Assembly: GCF_032062135.1 (NCBI RefSeq)
Contig: NC_092863.1
Span: forward strand, 15,778,693 to 15,842,692
DNA length: 64,000 nucleotides
Source of the DNA: Pyxicephalus adspersus
Lineage: Eukaryota > Chordata > Amphibia > Anura > Pyxicephalidae
Direction: 5' to 3'
Below, one piece after another: positions 13,701-22,112 of this stretch; the stretch's first letter is position 1; the number at the start of each line of letters is the position of its first letter. A program made the position numbers and the translations under genes. The notes beneath the pieces were generated by a model. It made no database searches. It worked only from the letters and a program-made list of their open reading frames with translations, and was not told the origin of the DNA.

Positions 13701-16700
13701 CCACTGTGCAACGAACCTGTGTCCTGTTCAAGGTTGCCCGCCCACCACGCAACAGACTCATGTGACAACAGACCCGTGTCTTGTTCAAGAGCACCCAACC
13801 ACCACACAACAGACCCGTGTCTTGCTCAAAAGTGCTTGCTCACTGCGCAAAAGACCAGTGTCTTGCTCAAGAGAGGCCTCCCAACCACGGCGCAAATGAC
13901 CCACTTTGTGCTTAAGAGGACCCCGCCCAACCACGGCGCAAAGGACCCACGTCGTGCTAAAGAGGACCCGCCCAACCACGGCGCAAAGGACCCACGTCGT
14001 GCTAAAGAGGACCCCGCCCAACCACGTCGCAAAAGGACCCACGTCTTGCTAAAGAGGACCCCGCCCAACCAGGTCGCAAAGGACCCACGTCGTGCTAAAG
14101 AGGACCCCGCCCAACCACGTCGCAAAGGACCCACATCGTACTAAAGAGGACCCCGCCCAACCACGGCACAAAGGTCCAACCTCTTGCTCAAGAGTGCCCG
14201 CCCACCGCACAAAGGACCAGTGTCTTCCACAAGAGCGCCAAACCACCACTCACCGGACCGGTGCTGGCTCAAGAGCACCCAACCACCCTGCAAAGGACCC
14301 ACTTCTTGCTCAAGAGCGCCCAACCACCTAGAAAAAAAGAGCCACATCTTGCTCAAGAGCACCAGGCCACCTAACGAAGGTCCCACGTCTTGCTCAAGAG
14401 CGCCCGCCCACCGCACAAAAGACCAGTGTCTTCCTCAAGAGTGCCCAACCACCACCCAACAGACCTGTGTCTTGCTCAAGAGCGGCCAACCACCACGCAC
14501 CAGACCTGTGCTTGTTCAAGAGCACCCAATGACCCGGCAAAAGACCCACATCTTGCTCAAGATTGCCCAACCACCGCGCAACGGATTTGTGCCCTGTTCA
14601 AGAGCGCCCAGCCACCACGCAACAGACAAATGTCACAACGGACCCGTGTCTTGTTTAAGGGCACCCAACGATCGCACAGCAGACTCGTGTCGATCAAAAG
14701 GCCCACATCTTGCTCAAGAGCGCCCAACCAGTGCGCAAAGGAACCACCTCTTGCTCAGGAGGGCATGCCAACCTCGCAAAGGACCCTCATCTTGCTCAGG
14801 AGCGCCCACCCATGGTGCAAAAGACCGACGTGTTGCTCAAGAGCACCCGCCCACCTCGCAAAAGACCCACGTCCTGCTCAAGAGCACCTGCCCATGTCCT
14901 GCTTAGGAGCAACTGCCCACTGGGCAAATGGCCCACGTCTTGCTCAGGAGCAACTGCCCATCGGGTAAAGGGTCCATGTCTTGTTCAAGAGCGCACGGCC
15001 ACCTCGCAAAGGACCCACGTCTTACTCAGGAGGGCCCGCCCACCGCACAACGAACCAGTGTTTTGCTCAAGAGCGCCCAACCACCATGCAAAGGACCTGT
15101 GCTTGTTGAACAGCGCCCAACCACCCCGCAAAAGACCCACGTCTTGCTCAAAGGACTCACCCAGCGCGCAAAAGGACCCATGTCTTTGTTAAGAGGGCCC
15201 ACCCACCGCACAAAAGGCCAACATCTACCTCAAAAGGGCCCAAACACCATGCAACAGACCCATGTCTTTCTCAAGAGCGTCCGTCCACCACACAAATGAC
15301 TTACGTCTTGCCCAAGAGCATCAAACCACTGTGGAACTGACCTGTGTCCAGTTCAAGAGGGCCCGGCCATCACACAACGGACCCGTGTCTTGCTCAAAAG
15401 GCCCACGTCTTGCTCAAGAAGGCCCGCCCGCTGTGCAAAAGACCAGTGTCTTCTTCAAGAGGGCCTGCCCACAGCGCAAAGGACCCACGTCCTGCTAAAA
15501 AAGGCCCGCCCATGGCACAAAGGACCCACATCTTGCTCAAGAGGACCCTCAAGAAGTGGGTCCTTTACGCCGTGGTTAGGCGGGGTCCTCTTTAGCACGA
15601 CGTGGGTCCTTTACGCCGTGGTTGGACGGGCCCCCTTTTTAGCACAGCGCAAAGGACCCACGTCTTGCTCAGGAGCGTCCGCCCACCTCGCAAAGGAACC
15701 ACGCCTTGCTCAAGAGCGCCCGCCCACCTCGCAAAGGAACCACGTCTTGCTCAGGAGCGCCCGCCCACCTCGCAAAGGAACCACGTCTTGCTCAGGAGCG
15801 CCCACCCACCACGCAACAGACCCGTGTCTTGTTCAAAAGGCCCACGTCTTGCTCAAGAGGGCCCGCCCACTGCGAAAAGGACCCACGTCTTGCTCAAGAG
15901 GGCCGCCTACAGCGCACAAAGAACCCACGTCCTGCTAAAAAAGGTCTGACCACAGTGCAAAGGACCCACGTCTTGCTCAAGAGGCCCCGCCAACAGCGCA
16001 AAGGACCCACGCCGTGCTCATGAGCGCCCGTCCACCTCGCAAAGAACCCACGCCTTGCTCAGAAGCGCCCGCCCACCGTGCAAAGGGCCCACGTCTTGCT
16101 CAGAAGTGCCCGCCCACCGCGGAAAATGCCCACCTCTTGCGCAAAAGTGCCCGCCTACCGCGCAAAGGGCCCACCTCTTGTTTAAGCGTGCCCACCCACC
16201 GCGCAAAGGACCCACCTCTTGCTCAAGCGTGCCCGCCCACCCACCGCGCAAAGGACCCACTTCTTGCTCAAGAGTGCCCGCCCACCCACCACGCAAAGGA
16301 CCCACCTCTTGCTCAAGGGTGCCCGCCCACCCACTGCGCACAAAGGACCCACCTCTTGCTCAAGAGTGCCCGCCCACCGCGCAAGGGACCCACCTCCTGC
16401 TCAAGAGTGTCCGCCCACCGCACAAAGGACCTACCTCTTGCTTGAGTGCCCACCCAACGTGCAAAAGACTCACCTCTTGCTCAAGAGCGCCCACCCACCG
16501 CACAAAGGACCCACCTTGCTCAAGAGCACCCGTCAAGCAATAAACCCATTTTCTGCACTATGGTACCTACCCACCATGAACCCTCGTTGCGTTCGCCTGT
16601 CCTGCAATTAACCCACACATTCCAGTCTGTATTATATGTGCCAGATGTTAGAGGTTATCTATAAATACCATGTCCCACATACCTGAGGATCAATGAACAA

Positions 16701-17391
16701 AAGAACTACAGTGAATGTGTTCATAAGCAGCAAAAAACAGAAAAAAATAATCTCTGCAAAGCAATGTACAGACCAATTGTATACATAAGTTAAAGCTGGG
16801 CCATATCAAACCCCCATCTGTGACCCCAGTAGGCCCAAAGCCTTTGGCCACCAAGACAATGGCTGCCAGTCCAAATCTATCACTAGAACCAGCGATGAGA
16901 GGAAATCTGCCAATCTGGGAACTGATCAGAAATTTCCCTGACTTCCTTAAGCATTTGCTGAGCAGGAAATAAAGGGAAATTACCCCCAATGTACACAAGC
17001 TTTGTTGGTGGCCTTAACCCTTCCCAAACAAAAGAATGTTGTGTATACATACCCCCAATGGAATGTCGGCTCTCACCTCTCGGGTGAAGCTCATATCGGG
17101 GTGGAGGGGCTGGCTGCCCACAGTCACCTCCAGGATCTCATTTGAGCGATCCCCATAGAATTGGTACTGATCGAGGTCCCCGACCTTCTCCTGCTTGATG
17201 GCGTTCATGCCGTGTAGATATTCGGCTGTGGATGGAGATCCGGGCTCTTTCTTCAGGCTCATGTCCCCCGGGCCTGGATGGATGGGGGGAGGCAGTGGAG
17301 AAGGCAGCAGATCTGAGCCCATCCTGGCGAAAGTGGTCACGGGCGGGAGGTGGGTGAACATCAGCATGCTGGGGGGGAAAGTCGGCTCCAT
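3105..17391 (-). CDS. znf281: znf281: C2H2 zinc-finger transcription factor ZNF281 (ZBP-99), six coding exons
   Basis: ZNF281 is a nuclear Krüppel-type factor that binds G/C-rich boxes and acts in pluripotency and EMT programmes. The joined exons 17391-17077, 8345-8244, 6907-6799, 5773-5690, 5517-5399 and 4730-3105 total 2355 nt, or 784 residues; the human protein is about 895. All introns have GT-AG ends and the phases agree (0, 0, 1, 1, 0). The N terminus starts MEPTFPPSM and continues into PPVTTFARM, close to the ZNF281 N terminus. Four consecutive fingers follow, with FIQKY in fingers 2 and 3 and [13 protein letters not shown] ending finger 4. The tail contains [22 protein letters not shown] and SQQSVIQS blocks shared with ZNF281 and, more weakly, ZNF148. 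The 17391 start has a strong Kozak context (GCCATGG). An in-frame ATG at 17538 would add 49 residues but has a weak context. Confidence 0.93.
4731..5398 (-). other. znf281: znf281 intron 5
   Basis: Runs from the donor gtacaa after CACCAG (5399) to the acceptor at 4731. No gene or recognised repeat was found inside it. Confidence 0.8.
5399..5517 (-). CDS. znf281: znf281 exon 5 (finger 3 and start of finger 4)
   Basis: The acceptor is tttctttctcctag, with exon bases GG completing a split glycine codon. It encodes [39 protein letters not shown] in two pieces: finger 3 (C-x2-C and H-x3-H all present), the HSGEKPY linker, and the first two cysteines of finger 4. The donor is CACCAG|gtacaa in phase 0. 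Confidence 0.93.
5518..5689 (-). other. znf281: znf281 intron 4
   Basis: A short 172-bp, AT-rich intron with donor gtatgt and acceptor tcctag. Confidence 0.85.
5690..5773 (-). CDS. znf281: znf281 exon 4 (finger 2)
   Basis: An 84-bp exon between acceptor ctttttatag and donor gtatgtata, phase 1 at both ends. It encodes the linker end ERPF and finger 2: [20 protein letters not shown], then KIHS. Both cysteines and both histidines are in place. Confidence 0.93.
5774..6798 (-). other. znf281: znf281 intron 3
   Basis: About 1 kb of AT-rich intron. It contains a hAT-type MITE at 6239-6490 and nothing else recognisable. Confidence 0.8.
6239..6490 (+). mobile_element. hAT-type MITE copy in znf281 intron 3
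   Basis: It starts CAGTGTCTCCCAACC, the usual hAT (Charlie-like) terminus. Its interior (a CATTCTTCC block, an AATGTAAGA block, GACCACCA and GCTAA) aligns by eye with the fuller copy at 46240-46537. The right end is decayed and was placed approximately. Confidence 0.6.
6799..6907 (-). CDS. znf281: znf281 exon 3 (finger 1)
   Basis: The acceptor ttcttccag is followed by [18 protein letters not shown] and then [19 protein letters not shown]: a lead-in resembling the ZNF281 GDGEG...KPHIC segment, then a complete C2H2 finger 1. The donor is ACACAG|gtatgt. The exon is 109 bp, phase 0 in and phase 1 out. Confidence 0.93.
6908..8243 (-). other. znf281: znf281 intron 2
   Basis: A 1.3-kb intron that carries a complete Harbinger-like MITE (7514-7930). 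The overlapping open frames around 7371-7770 on both strands come from this palindromic, stop-poor MITE and are not genes. Confidence 0.8.
7514..7930. mobile_element. Harbinger-like MITE, ACGAACGAT-rich subfamily
   Basis: The ends AGCTGCGTACACACTTCCAA and its complement (GTGTACGTAGCT) form a long inverted repeat of over 30 bp. They are flanked by TAA on both sides (7511-7513 and 7931-7933), fitting the 3-bp TWA target of PIF/Harbinger elements. The interior is full of CGATCGTT and ACGAACGA words and has no transposase. A sister copy with TTA flanks lies at 48737-49155. Confidence 0.75.
8244..8345 (-). CDS. znf281: znf281 exon 2 (basic linker before the fingers)
   Basis: A 102-bp exon, phase 0 at both ends, with a strong acceptor (cctttttttcttacag) and donor AATAAA|gtaaga. 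It encodes [20 protein letters not shown] and then a Lys/Arg-rich stretch ending SKRRRNK. This lines up with the EPKQ...KKAKR region of human ZNF281, a likely nuclear localisation segment (inferred from the basic residues). Confidence 0.9.
8761..9040 (+). mobile_element. tRNA-like SINE, plus orientation
   Basis: It starts with a GTGGCTCAGTGGTTAGCACT block that resembles a pol III A box. This is followed by GGTTTGCAGGTTCTCC, GTGGGTTTCCTC and an ACATGACTATGGACTTTGTA tail ending GCGCTATAAAAATACAGTAT. The same modules recur at 18701-19040 (minus), 30386-30620 (plus) and 51550-51705 (minus). It is interspersed and non-coding; the 80-codon frame inside is not a gene. Confidence 0.75.
9041..11847. 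other. Intronic sequence, nothing recognised
   Basis: 2.8 kb of znf281 intron 1 at ordinary AT content. A short (AC)/(AT)-rich run lies near 11078-11106. No exon-like frame with family similarity and no clear inverted-repeat element was seen. Confidence 0.5.
11848..12158. mobile_element. Harbinger-like MITE, GGATCC-type subfamily
   Basis: The start GGCCACGTACACACTTGCAA and the end CACGTGTGTATGCAGCC are inverted relatives of the AGCTGCGTACACACTT termini. The interior has GTCCATCCTGGCGGATCC and GAAAGGATCATGAAAGATCC blocks shared with copies at 39589, 40809, 45485 and 45651. It is non-coding. Confidence 0.7.
13880..14170 (+). repeat. 46-bp variant sub-array
   Basis: About six consecutive units are lengthened to about 45-46 bp and read CAACCACGGCGCAAAGGACC, CACGTCGTGCTAAAGAGGAC, CCCGCC. 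They differ from the 41-bp norm by GTGCTAAAG replacing TTGCTCAAG and by an added GGACCC. They form one homogenised block inside the array. Confidence 0.85.
15551..15645 (-). repeat. Inverted units inside the 41-bp array
   Basis: The plus strand here reads GTGGGTCCTTTACGCCGTGG twice with CGGGGTCCTCTTTAGCAC between. That is the reverse complement of the 46-bp variant unit, except TAAAG for CAAAG. Array units in the normal orientation flank it on both sides. Confidence 0.9.
16534..17076. other. Intronic sequence next to exon 1
   Basis: The 5' part of znf281 intron 1. No repeat or exon was recognised. The 102-codon minus frame at 16690-16998 has no family resemblance. Confidence 0.5.
17077..17391 (-). 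CDS. znf281: znf281 first coding exon
   Basis: It encodes [20 protein letters not shown] and [13 protein letters not shown], then a Pro-rich stretch, [20 protein letters not shown] and [11 protein letters not shown] (sumoylation-like KxE motifs IKQE and LKKE), ending DMSFTRE. This parallels the ZNF281 order MEPTFP, PPVT, FKKEP, IKQEK. The donor is CGAGAG|gtgaga in phase 0. If translation starts at the upstream in-frame ATG (17538), 49 more residues (MYPTAPGRGRRGG..., Pro/Ser-rich) are added. Human ZNF281 also has an N-terminal extension before MEPTFP, so the longer form cannot be excluded. Confidence 0.9.
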
Positions 17392-17800
17392 GGCCGGCGG
17401 GCAGGAGGGCTGAGGGTTTCCACTCCGTGAAGGTGAATCGACAAGAGAGGCGGCTGCTGGGGTAACTGGATGCGAACCGCCTCTCGCATCCTTGGCGTTA
17501 CCGCCGCGCCTTCCTCTACCGGGAGCCGTGGGATACATTCATGGACCTCCAACCCGCACAATAAACACGAAACCCGACGACTCCACAATAGAAGCTACTG
17601 AGGATCCTCAATGCGCACGCGCCTTTCCTCACAAGCGCTCTCATTGGGCATGCGTCAGTCGTAATTACGCATGCCTAGGTCTTCACAGCTCCTACTGCGC
17701 TTGCGTGTACGTCACTAGCGCCAGCTGCTATCACGTACGGCGCTGGTCACTATGCATACGTGATGAGGTATTCCCAGGCTTGTGATTGTGTTGTGTCTGT
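17392..17800 (-). promoter_or_regulatory. znf281: znf281 promoter and 5' leader, CpG-rich and TATA-less
   Basis: CpG density is high from about 17070 to 17770 and falls away beyond. Sites visible by eye are an NRF1-like TGCGCACGCGC (17612-17622), a CRE-like TACGTCAC (17708-17715) and a YY1-like GCCATTTT just outside at 17859-17866. No TATA box is positioned for the minus strand. The transcription start was not determined. Confidence 0.6.
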
Positions 17801-17869
17801 ACGCTCGCTCGTTGCTTTGTTTTGTTGTACCTCAGCGTGCTTTGTGAATGGCGTGAGGGCCATTTTAAG

Positions 17870-18484
17870 ACGAGACGAGCTTGTGCGCTTCCTACATGTG
17901 CCCTGCCGCTGGAATGGGTTATCTTCCTAAAAAAAGTCGTGTACATTCGCTTTTTTTTGCAACCAACCGATAATAGTCTAACATGAGGCCTTTGTTTACA
18001 TTTTTTGAGGCCCTGTTATATCTTCCAATTATCCTTTTAATGATTCTTGGAGGGAAAATTCCTTTTGGGCTTTCTGATCAAATGCAACATGTTCAATAAA
18101 TAAAATTGACAACTGAAAGTGAATAAAACAGGGAATCTGGGATTCCCTTGTTGGAATCTTCTAGGATCATGTGTTTCAATAACTAATTCCCCTTTTTATT
18201 AATAGATCCCATGGAGTGATCTGTTTGCAATTTTCCAACTTCCATCAATTTACTGATCAAAATTGATCAGTCGGATGCTTAAAACTATCATGTGAATGCA
18301 AAGTGATTGGATGAATCCTGCAAAATACATTTTACGTCCCAGGGAACCCCTTCAAATTATTATTTTATGTGTGATATATTTGGAGTATTTGGCTTCTTTA
18401 TAATAAACAACAAGCGGTCAGAAAAGAAATGCTAACTGATTGCAATGTTCCCTTAGATTATTAAAACAGAAATGTCCTCTGGAA
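17870..18484. other. Upstream intergenic sequence
   Basis: AT-rich sequence beyond the CpG island. No gene or repeat was recognised. Confidence 0.45.
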
Positions 18485-19304
18485 ATTAAAGGGGACCTAA
18501 ACTCAAAGTTGTTACTGTACATTAAAGGGTAGACAATCCTTTTATATGAATGAGAAATAATTATTTTAACTGGGTGAAGCCCCTTCCTTTTCTGTCCTGA
18601 TCACCACTGAATGGGAGCGCTGAGCCTCCCGGGATACCTACGTCACAAACCACTGAGAGGCTCCTGGCTTCTCCTTCTGCGGATCCCCGAGATCAGGCAT
18701 TTTATTATCATTCATACACATAGCGCCATCATATTATGCAGCTCTGTACAAAGTCCAGTCATGTCACTAGCTGTCCCTTAAAGGAGCTCACAATCCAATG
18801 TCCTTACCATAGTCATATGTCTTTATTACAGTCTAAGGACAATTTTTGGGGGGTAGCCAATTAACCTAACTGCATGTTTTTTTGGAATGTGGGAGGAAAC
18901 CAGAGTACCCGGAGGAAACTCACGCAAACATGGGGAGAACCTAAAAAACTCCTTGCAGATAGTGTCCTGGAAGACATTTGAACTTGGGACCTAGCGCAGC
19001 AAAGGCCAGAATACATACCTCTGAGCCACCGTGCTGCCCAAATGCACAGAAAGTGTATTTTTCTACACTGAGGGGAAAGAGATGCTGACTGTACACATGT
19101 GCAGTGAGATCAGCACTCTTTTTACCCATTTATAGCAGGCTATGTCACCTGAGCTCACACCTACGCAGTATGAGATGGGGTGATATAGATATAAAAAATG
19201 GCAGCACCCGGCGCTTCCTCCACACCAGGACGAAGAAAACTTCCATGACGACGTGGGAGTCAAACGAGGAAATCTCCAGTGCAATCGGGATCGGTGGAAT
19301 TAAA
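18485..19304. mobile_element. MITE (AAAGGGGACCTAAACTC type), split by a SINE
   Basis: The outer parts (18485-18700 and 19041-19304) match, in order, blocks of the copy at 50890-51342: GGACCT(A/T)AACTCA, GGGTAGACAA, GGGATACCTAC, GCTCCTTCTG, GCAGTGAGATC(A/G)GCA, GAGAT(G/C)GGGTGAT and GCGCTTCC. The ends read TTAAAGG on both sides. A minus-strand SINE occupies 18701-19040. Confidence 0.6.
18701..19040 (-). mobile_element. tRNA-like SINE, minus orientation, nested in a MITE
   Basis: Read on the minus strand it starts GGGCAGCACGGTGGCTCAGA, continues GAACCT...GTGAGTTTCCTCCGG and CCAAAAAAACATGCAGTTAG, and ends GACTTTGTACAGAGCTGCAT. It is the most complete of four SINE copies here. Confidence 0.8.
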
Positions 19305-19330
19305 GGGAAGTGTGATGTTTTTATTTTTCA

Positions 19331-20098
19331 GTAAAAATTGGTCCCCTTACTTTGGTTGTTAGTGGAAAAGTGACATTTTACATTATTGGTCAGTGTAGTA
19401 TACTCTTACATCGATGGTCAGTAGAAAAGGGCATTTTATTGTCATTCGAAAATAGGCATCTTTTGGAGGTCAGGTTATTGCCCTTTACAATGGTAGTTGG
19501 TAGAAAAAAACACCCTTACATTGGTGATTAATAGAAAATTGCACATTTATATTGGTACATTTATTCCCCCATGCAATGGTAGTCAGTAGAAAAGTGCACC
19601 CGTACATTGGTGATCAGAATATTGCCCATTACGTTAGTAATTGGTAGAAAAGGGATATTTACATTTGTGGTCAGTATAAATAGGGCACCCTTACATTGGT
19701 GATCAGTTTTTTTGCCCTTCACATTGATGGTCTGTGGAAAAGGGCACTCTTACATTGGTGGTCAAAAGAAGAGGGCATGCTTACATTGGTTGTCAGACCA
19801 CTTTGGTGGTCGGTTTATTATTCACCACATTATTCACATTATTGGTTAGTAGAAAAGGGAATCTTTTCATTCATTATCAGTAGAAAAGAGCACTCTTACA
19901 TGGGTGGTCAGTTTATTGCCCTTTATATTGCTGGTTAATAAGAAAAGGGGAACCTTCATATTGGTGGCCAGTGGAAAAGGGCACTTTCACATTGATGATC
20001 AGTAGAAATAGGCATCCTTACAATGATGGTCAGTTTATTGACCTTTACATTGGTAGTCAGTAGAAATAGGCATCCTTACATTGGTGGTCAGTTTATTA
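19331..20098. repeat. Left part of a 27/31-bp minisatellite
   Basis: Diverged tandem units alternate between a 31-bp form (ACATTGGTGGTCAGTAGAAA plus AGGGCACCCTT) and a 27-bp form (ACATTGGTGGTCAGTTTATT plus GCCCTTT). The array stops exactly at TTA|CACTG (20098/20099) and resumes at 25970. Confidence 0.9.
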
Positions 20099-20342
20099 CA
20101 CTGCGGAACAATTTAGAATTTTGAACAAATTTTTTGTTGACTTCAATTTTTAAGATAAGATAGGTTTGCTGATTCTATAAGTGCAGTTAGATTTCTTGTT
20201 TTTTCTCTACTGCTTATATTAATGTGATTACTGTAGCGTGGATTTGTATAGGACATTCATTTACACGCAAGACAGTGTGGTCAGAGGTTGTGCGCTGCTC
20301 TACGTAGTAATAAGCAAATTTAATTTTTTACTTACACACGTA

Positions 20343-20887
20343 CAGTGGTGCCTTGGTATAAGTCCTTAATCCGTTCCAGATCCTTGGACTTATACCAAAC
20401 AATATTTTCCCATAAGAAACAAAAAGGAAAATGATTAATCCGTTCCCATGATAAAAATCCTATTGGTATTGGCATATTATACATTGATAGGGCTGTAAAA
20501 ATATTTTAAACACTGCTTAATATTAAAATACATAAATACCAAAGCAATTAGATGAAATAAATTAAAATTTAACCTCACTTTACCTTGCTGAGAAGAGTCG
20601 AGTGCCTAATAGGATGGTTCTGAGAAGGAGCAGATGTTATTTAATTCACAGAGAGGTATAGCGCGGGTTGTTCACTGAATGGTAGGAACTGGCATACTGA
20701 CACTCATAGGCAGTAGTGGCTTTGTCTCGAGAGAGGTAAATAAGGGTAGCGCGCGGTGTTATGACTCATTTTGACCCATACAAGTTCTAGCACAAAGGTT
20801 GTATACCAAGCAAAAGTTTTTGTGTCCAAACAGGACTTATACCAAGTTGGACTTATTCCAAAGCGGACTTATACCGAGGTACCACTG
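20343..20887. mobile_element. mariner/pogo-like MITE nested in the CACTG transposon
   Basis: The terminal inverted repeats CAGTGGTGCCTTGGTATAAG and (complemented) CAGTGGTACCTCGGTATAAG are flanked by TA dinucleotides (20341-20342 and 20888-20889), the Tc1/mariner target. Subterminal GGACTTATACCAA words recur in both orientations. It is non-coding, 545 bp. Confidence 0.85.
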
Positions 20888-20932
20888 TATTACTTTCTTT
20901 CAGATAATATCTGGCTCTGCTGTTTCTCGTCG

Positions 20933-21403
20933 TAAGTGCCTAAACAACCCTGATTCATTTTAATATATCTGTGGCAGTTTTATCATACCCAGTCAAAGGG
21001 CAAATATCAGCACATTTGTTGAGCAAGCCTATTTGGCATATTTCAAAGGTAAACTTGGTGATCAAGATAAGTCTTGGGCCCCTCATAAAGTGTGCAAACA
21101 GTGTGTAGAGGGTTTACGGATGTGGACAAAGGGAGCATGTGATAAGATGCCATTTTGGTATACCTATGGTTTGGCGGGAGCCAGGGTATCATTTCAGTGA
21201 CTGTTATTTTTGTATAGTGAAAAATTCAGGATATAACATAATAGGAGGATATAATAACATAATATCCTCCATAACAGGATATAATAAAAAATGTAACATA
21301 GAGTGTACTAGTCTATCATCGGCTATACGCTTAGTGGCTCATTCAGATAAAATCCCAGTGCCGGTTTTCATTACACTACCTTCTCTTGAAGAACATGATT
21401 ATG
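20933..21403 (+). pseudogene. 5' part of the CACTG-transposon transposase-like gene
   Basis: Across several frames the plus strand gives CLNNPDSF, a VEQAYLAYFK-KLGDQDKSWAPHKVCKQCVEGLRMWTKGAC-like segment, MPFGIPMVWREPGYHFSDCYFC, then YNKK...SSAIR and IPVPVFITLPSLEEHDYV. I know this protein family from many animal genomes as a repetitive, uncharacterised, transposase-like sequence. It has paired Cys motifs here (C-x2-C near HKVCKQC; CYFC). The frame is broken by stops and frameshifts, and an expanded GGATATAAT repeat sits at 21223-21288. The coding sequence resumes at 24486 beyond the LINE. Confidence 0.8.
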
Positions 21404-21866
21404 TGTAATCAGTTTTTTGATTTTTGCATAAGAATCATAGGGAGGGATACAAAAGGAGAAAAAAGAGGGGGGGGGGGGGGTAATTACCACGTAATATATA
21501 AAATATATAGCCAAATGTACAGTGAATTAACATAGGTACATATGCAGAATACCCAAAAAAAACTAATATATACAGAAAACAGTACTGAGACCATCATATT
21601 TCCTTTACATTCTATGCACATATCTTCTATTCACTGATATCAAAGTGCAGTAATCCAAGTCAATTAGTATACATCGAACATTATCCGTTTCATTATCCAT
21701 GTCTCCAACATATTCAGAAAAGGAATCCAATCACCAAGCATAGCCTTATTATGGTATTTTTACATAAACCTTATGAAAGAACTGTGCGGAGCACCTGAGA
21801 ATCTTTATAATAAACCCAAAGATCCCATGTGGCATTTGCATCTTCTCTATTTTCTTCCCATGCTAT

Positions 21867-22112
21867 TTAGGATTCCATGGTTTCAATGTCATTTATTTTA
21901 CATACCCACTGTGCCATTGAAGGGGATACAGAAGTTCCCCAGTGCCTAGCAATTATCCGTTGTCCAGTCGTGATAAAATAAAGCAGGAGATCATTCTTGA
22001 AACCTTTAGTAGGGTGGGGTTGGATATTAGAATCTGTTATTCTGTTATAAAGGTCAAAGATTTTCTGCCAGAAAATACGGACAGTAGGACATGAATCCCA
22101 AATATAGAGCAT
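21867..22112 (-). pseudogene. LINE ORF2 C-terminal fragment
   Basis: The translation (SCPTVRIFWQKIFDLYNRIT, then a TTGQRIIARHW segment) resembles the C-terminal region of L1/Tx1 ORF2, where a W/C-P-x-V-R-x-FW motif is typical. It belongs to the LINE at 21404-24469. Confidence 0.75.

Larger units (their letters stand above)
12549..16533. repeat. 41-bp minisatellite array in znf281 intron 1 (about 97 units)
   Basis: The unit is roughly AAAGGACCCACGTCTTGCTC plus AAGAGCGCCCGCCCACCGCGC. Exact 41-bp spacing is seen at 15661, 15702, 15743 and 15784. The plus strand is C-rich, so the znf281 pre-mRNA carries the G-rich complement. Each unit has a short inverted repeat (TCTTG-CT-CAAGA) and a GC-box-like GCCCGCCCACC. 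Because 41 is not a multiple of 3 and stops are rare, long frames (up to 528 codons at 12558-14144) arise in all plus frames with a 41-residue period. These are repeat artefacts. Unit types change along the array. Confidence 0.95.
8346..17076 (-). other. znf281: znf281 intron 1 (8.7 kb)
   Basis: The intron runs between the GAG|gtgaga donor at 17077 and the acceptor at 8346. It holds a SINE, a Harbinger-like MITE and a 4-kb minisatellite, annotated separately. An alternative in-frame donor (GGG|gtatgt, eight codons further) also exists at the upstream end. Confidence 0.85.

Noticed and set aside
12558..14144. 528-codon open frame, Cys/Pro/Arg-rich
   Set aside because: It is the 41-bp minisatellite read through. 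The period (41) is not a multiple of 3, similar frames exist in the other plus frames, and nothing but the repeat is encoded.
12549..16533. CRISPR-like array
   Set aside because: Units are directly adjacent without unique spacers, and the context is a vertebrate intron.
15390..16611. Several overlapping 130-180-codon frames on the plus strand and 107 codons on the minus strand
   Set aside because: Same minisatellite artefact; no start context, splice sites or family similarity.
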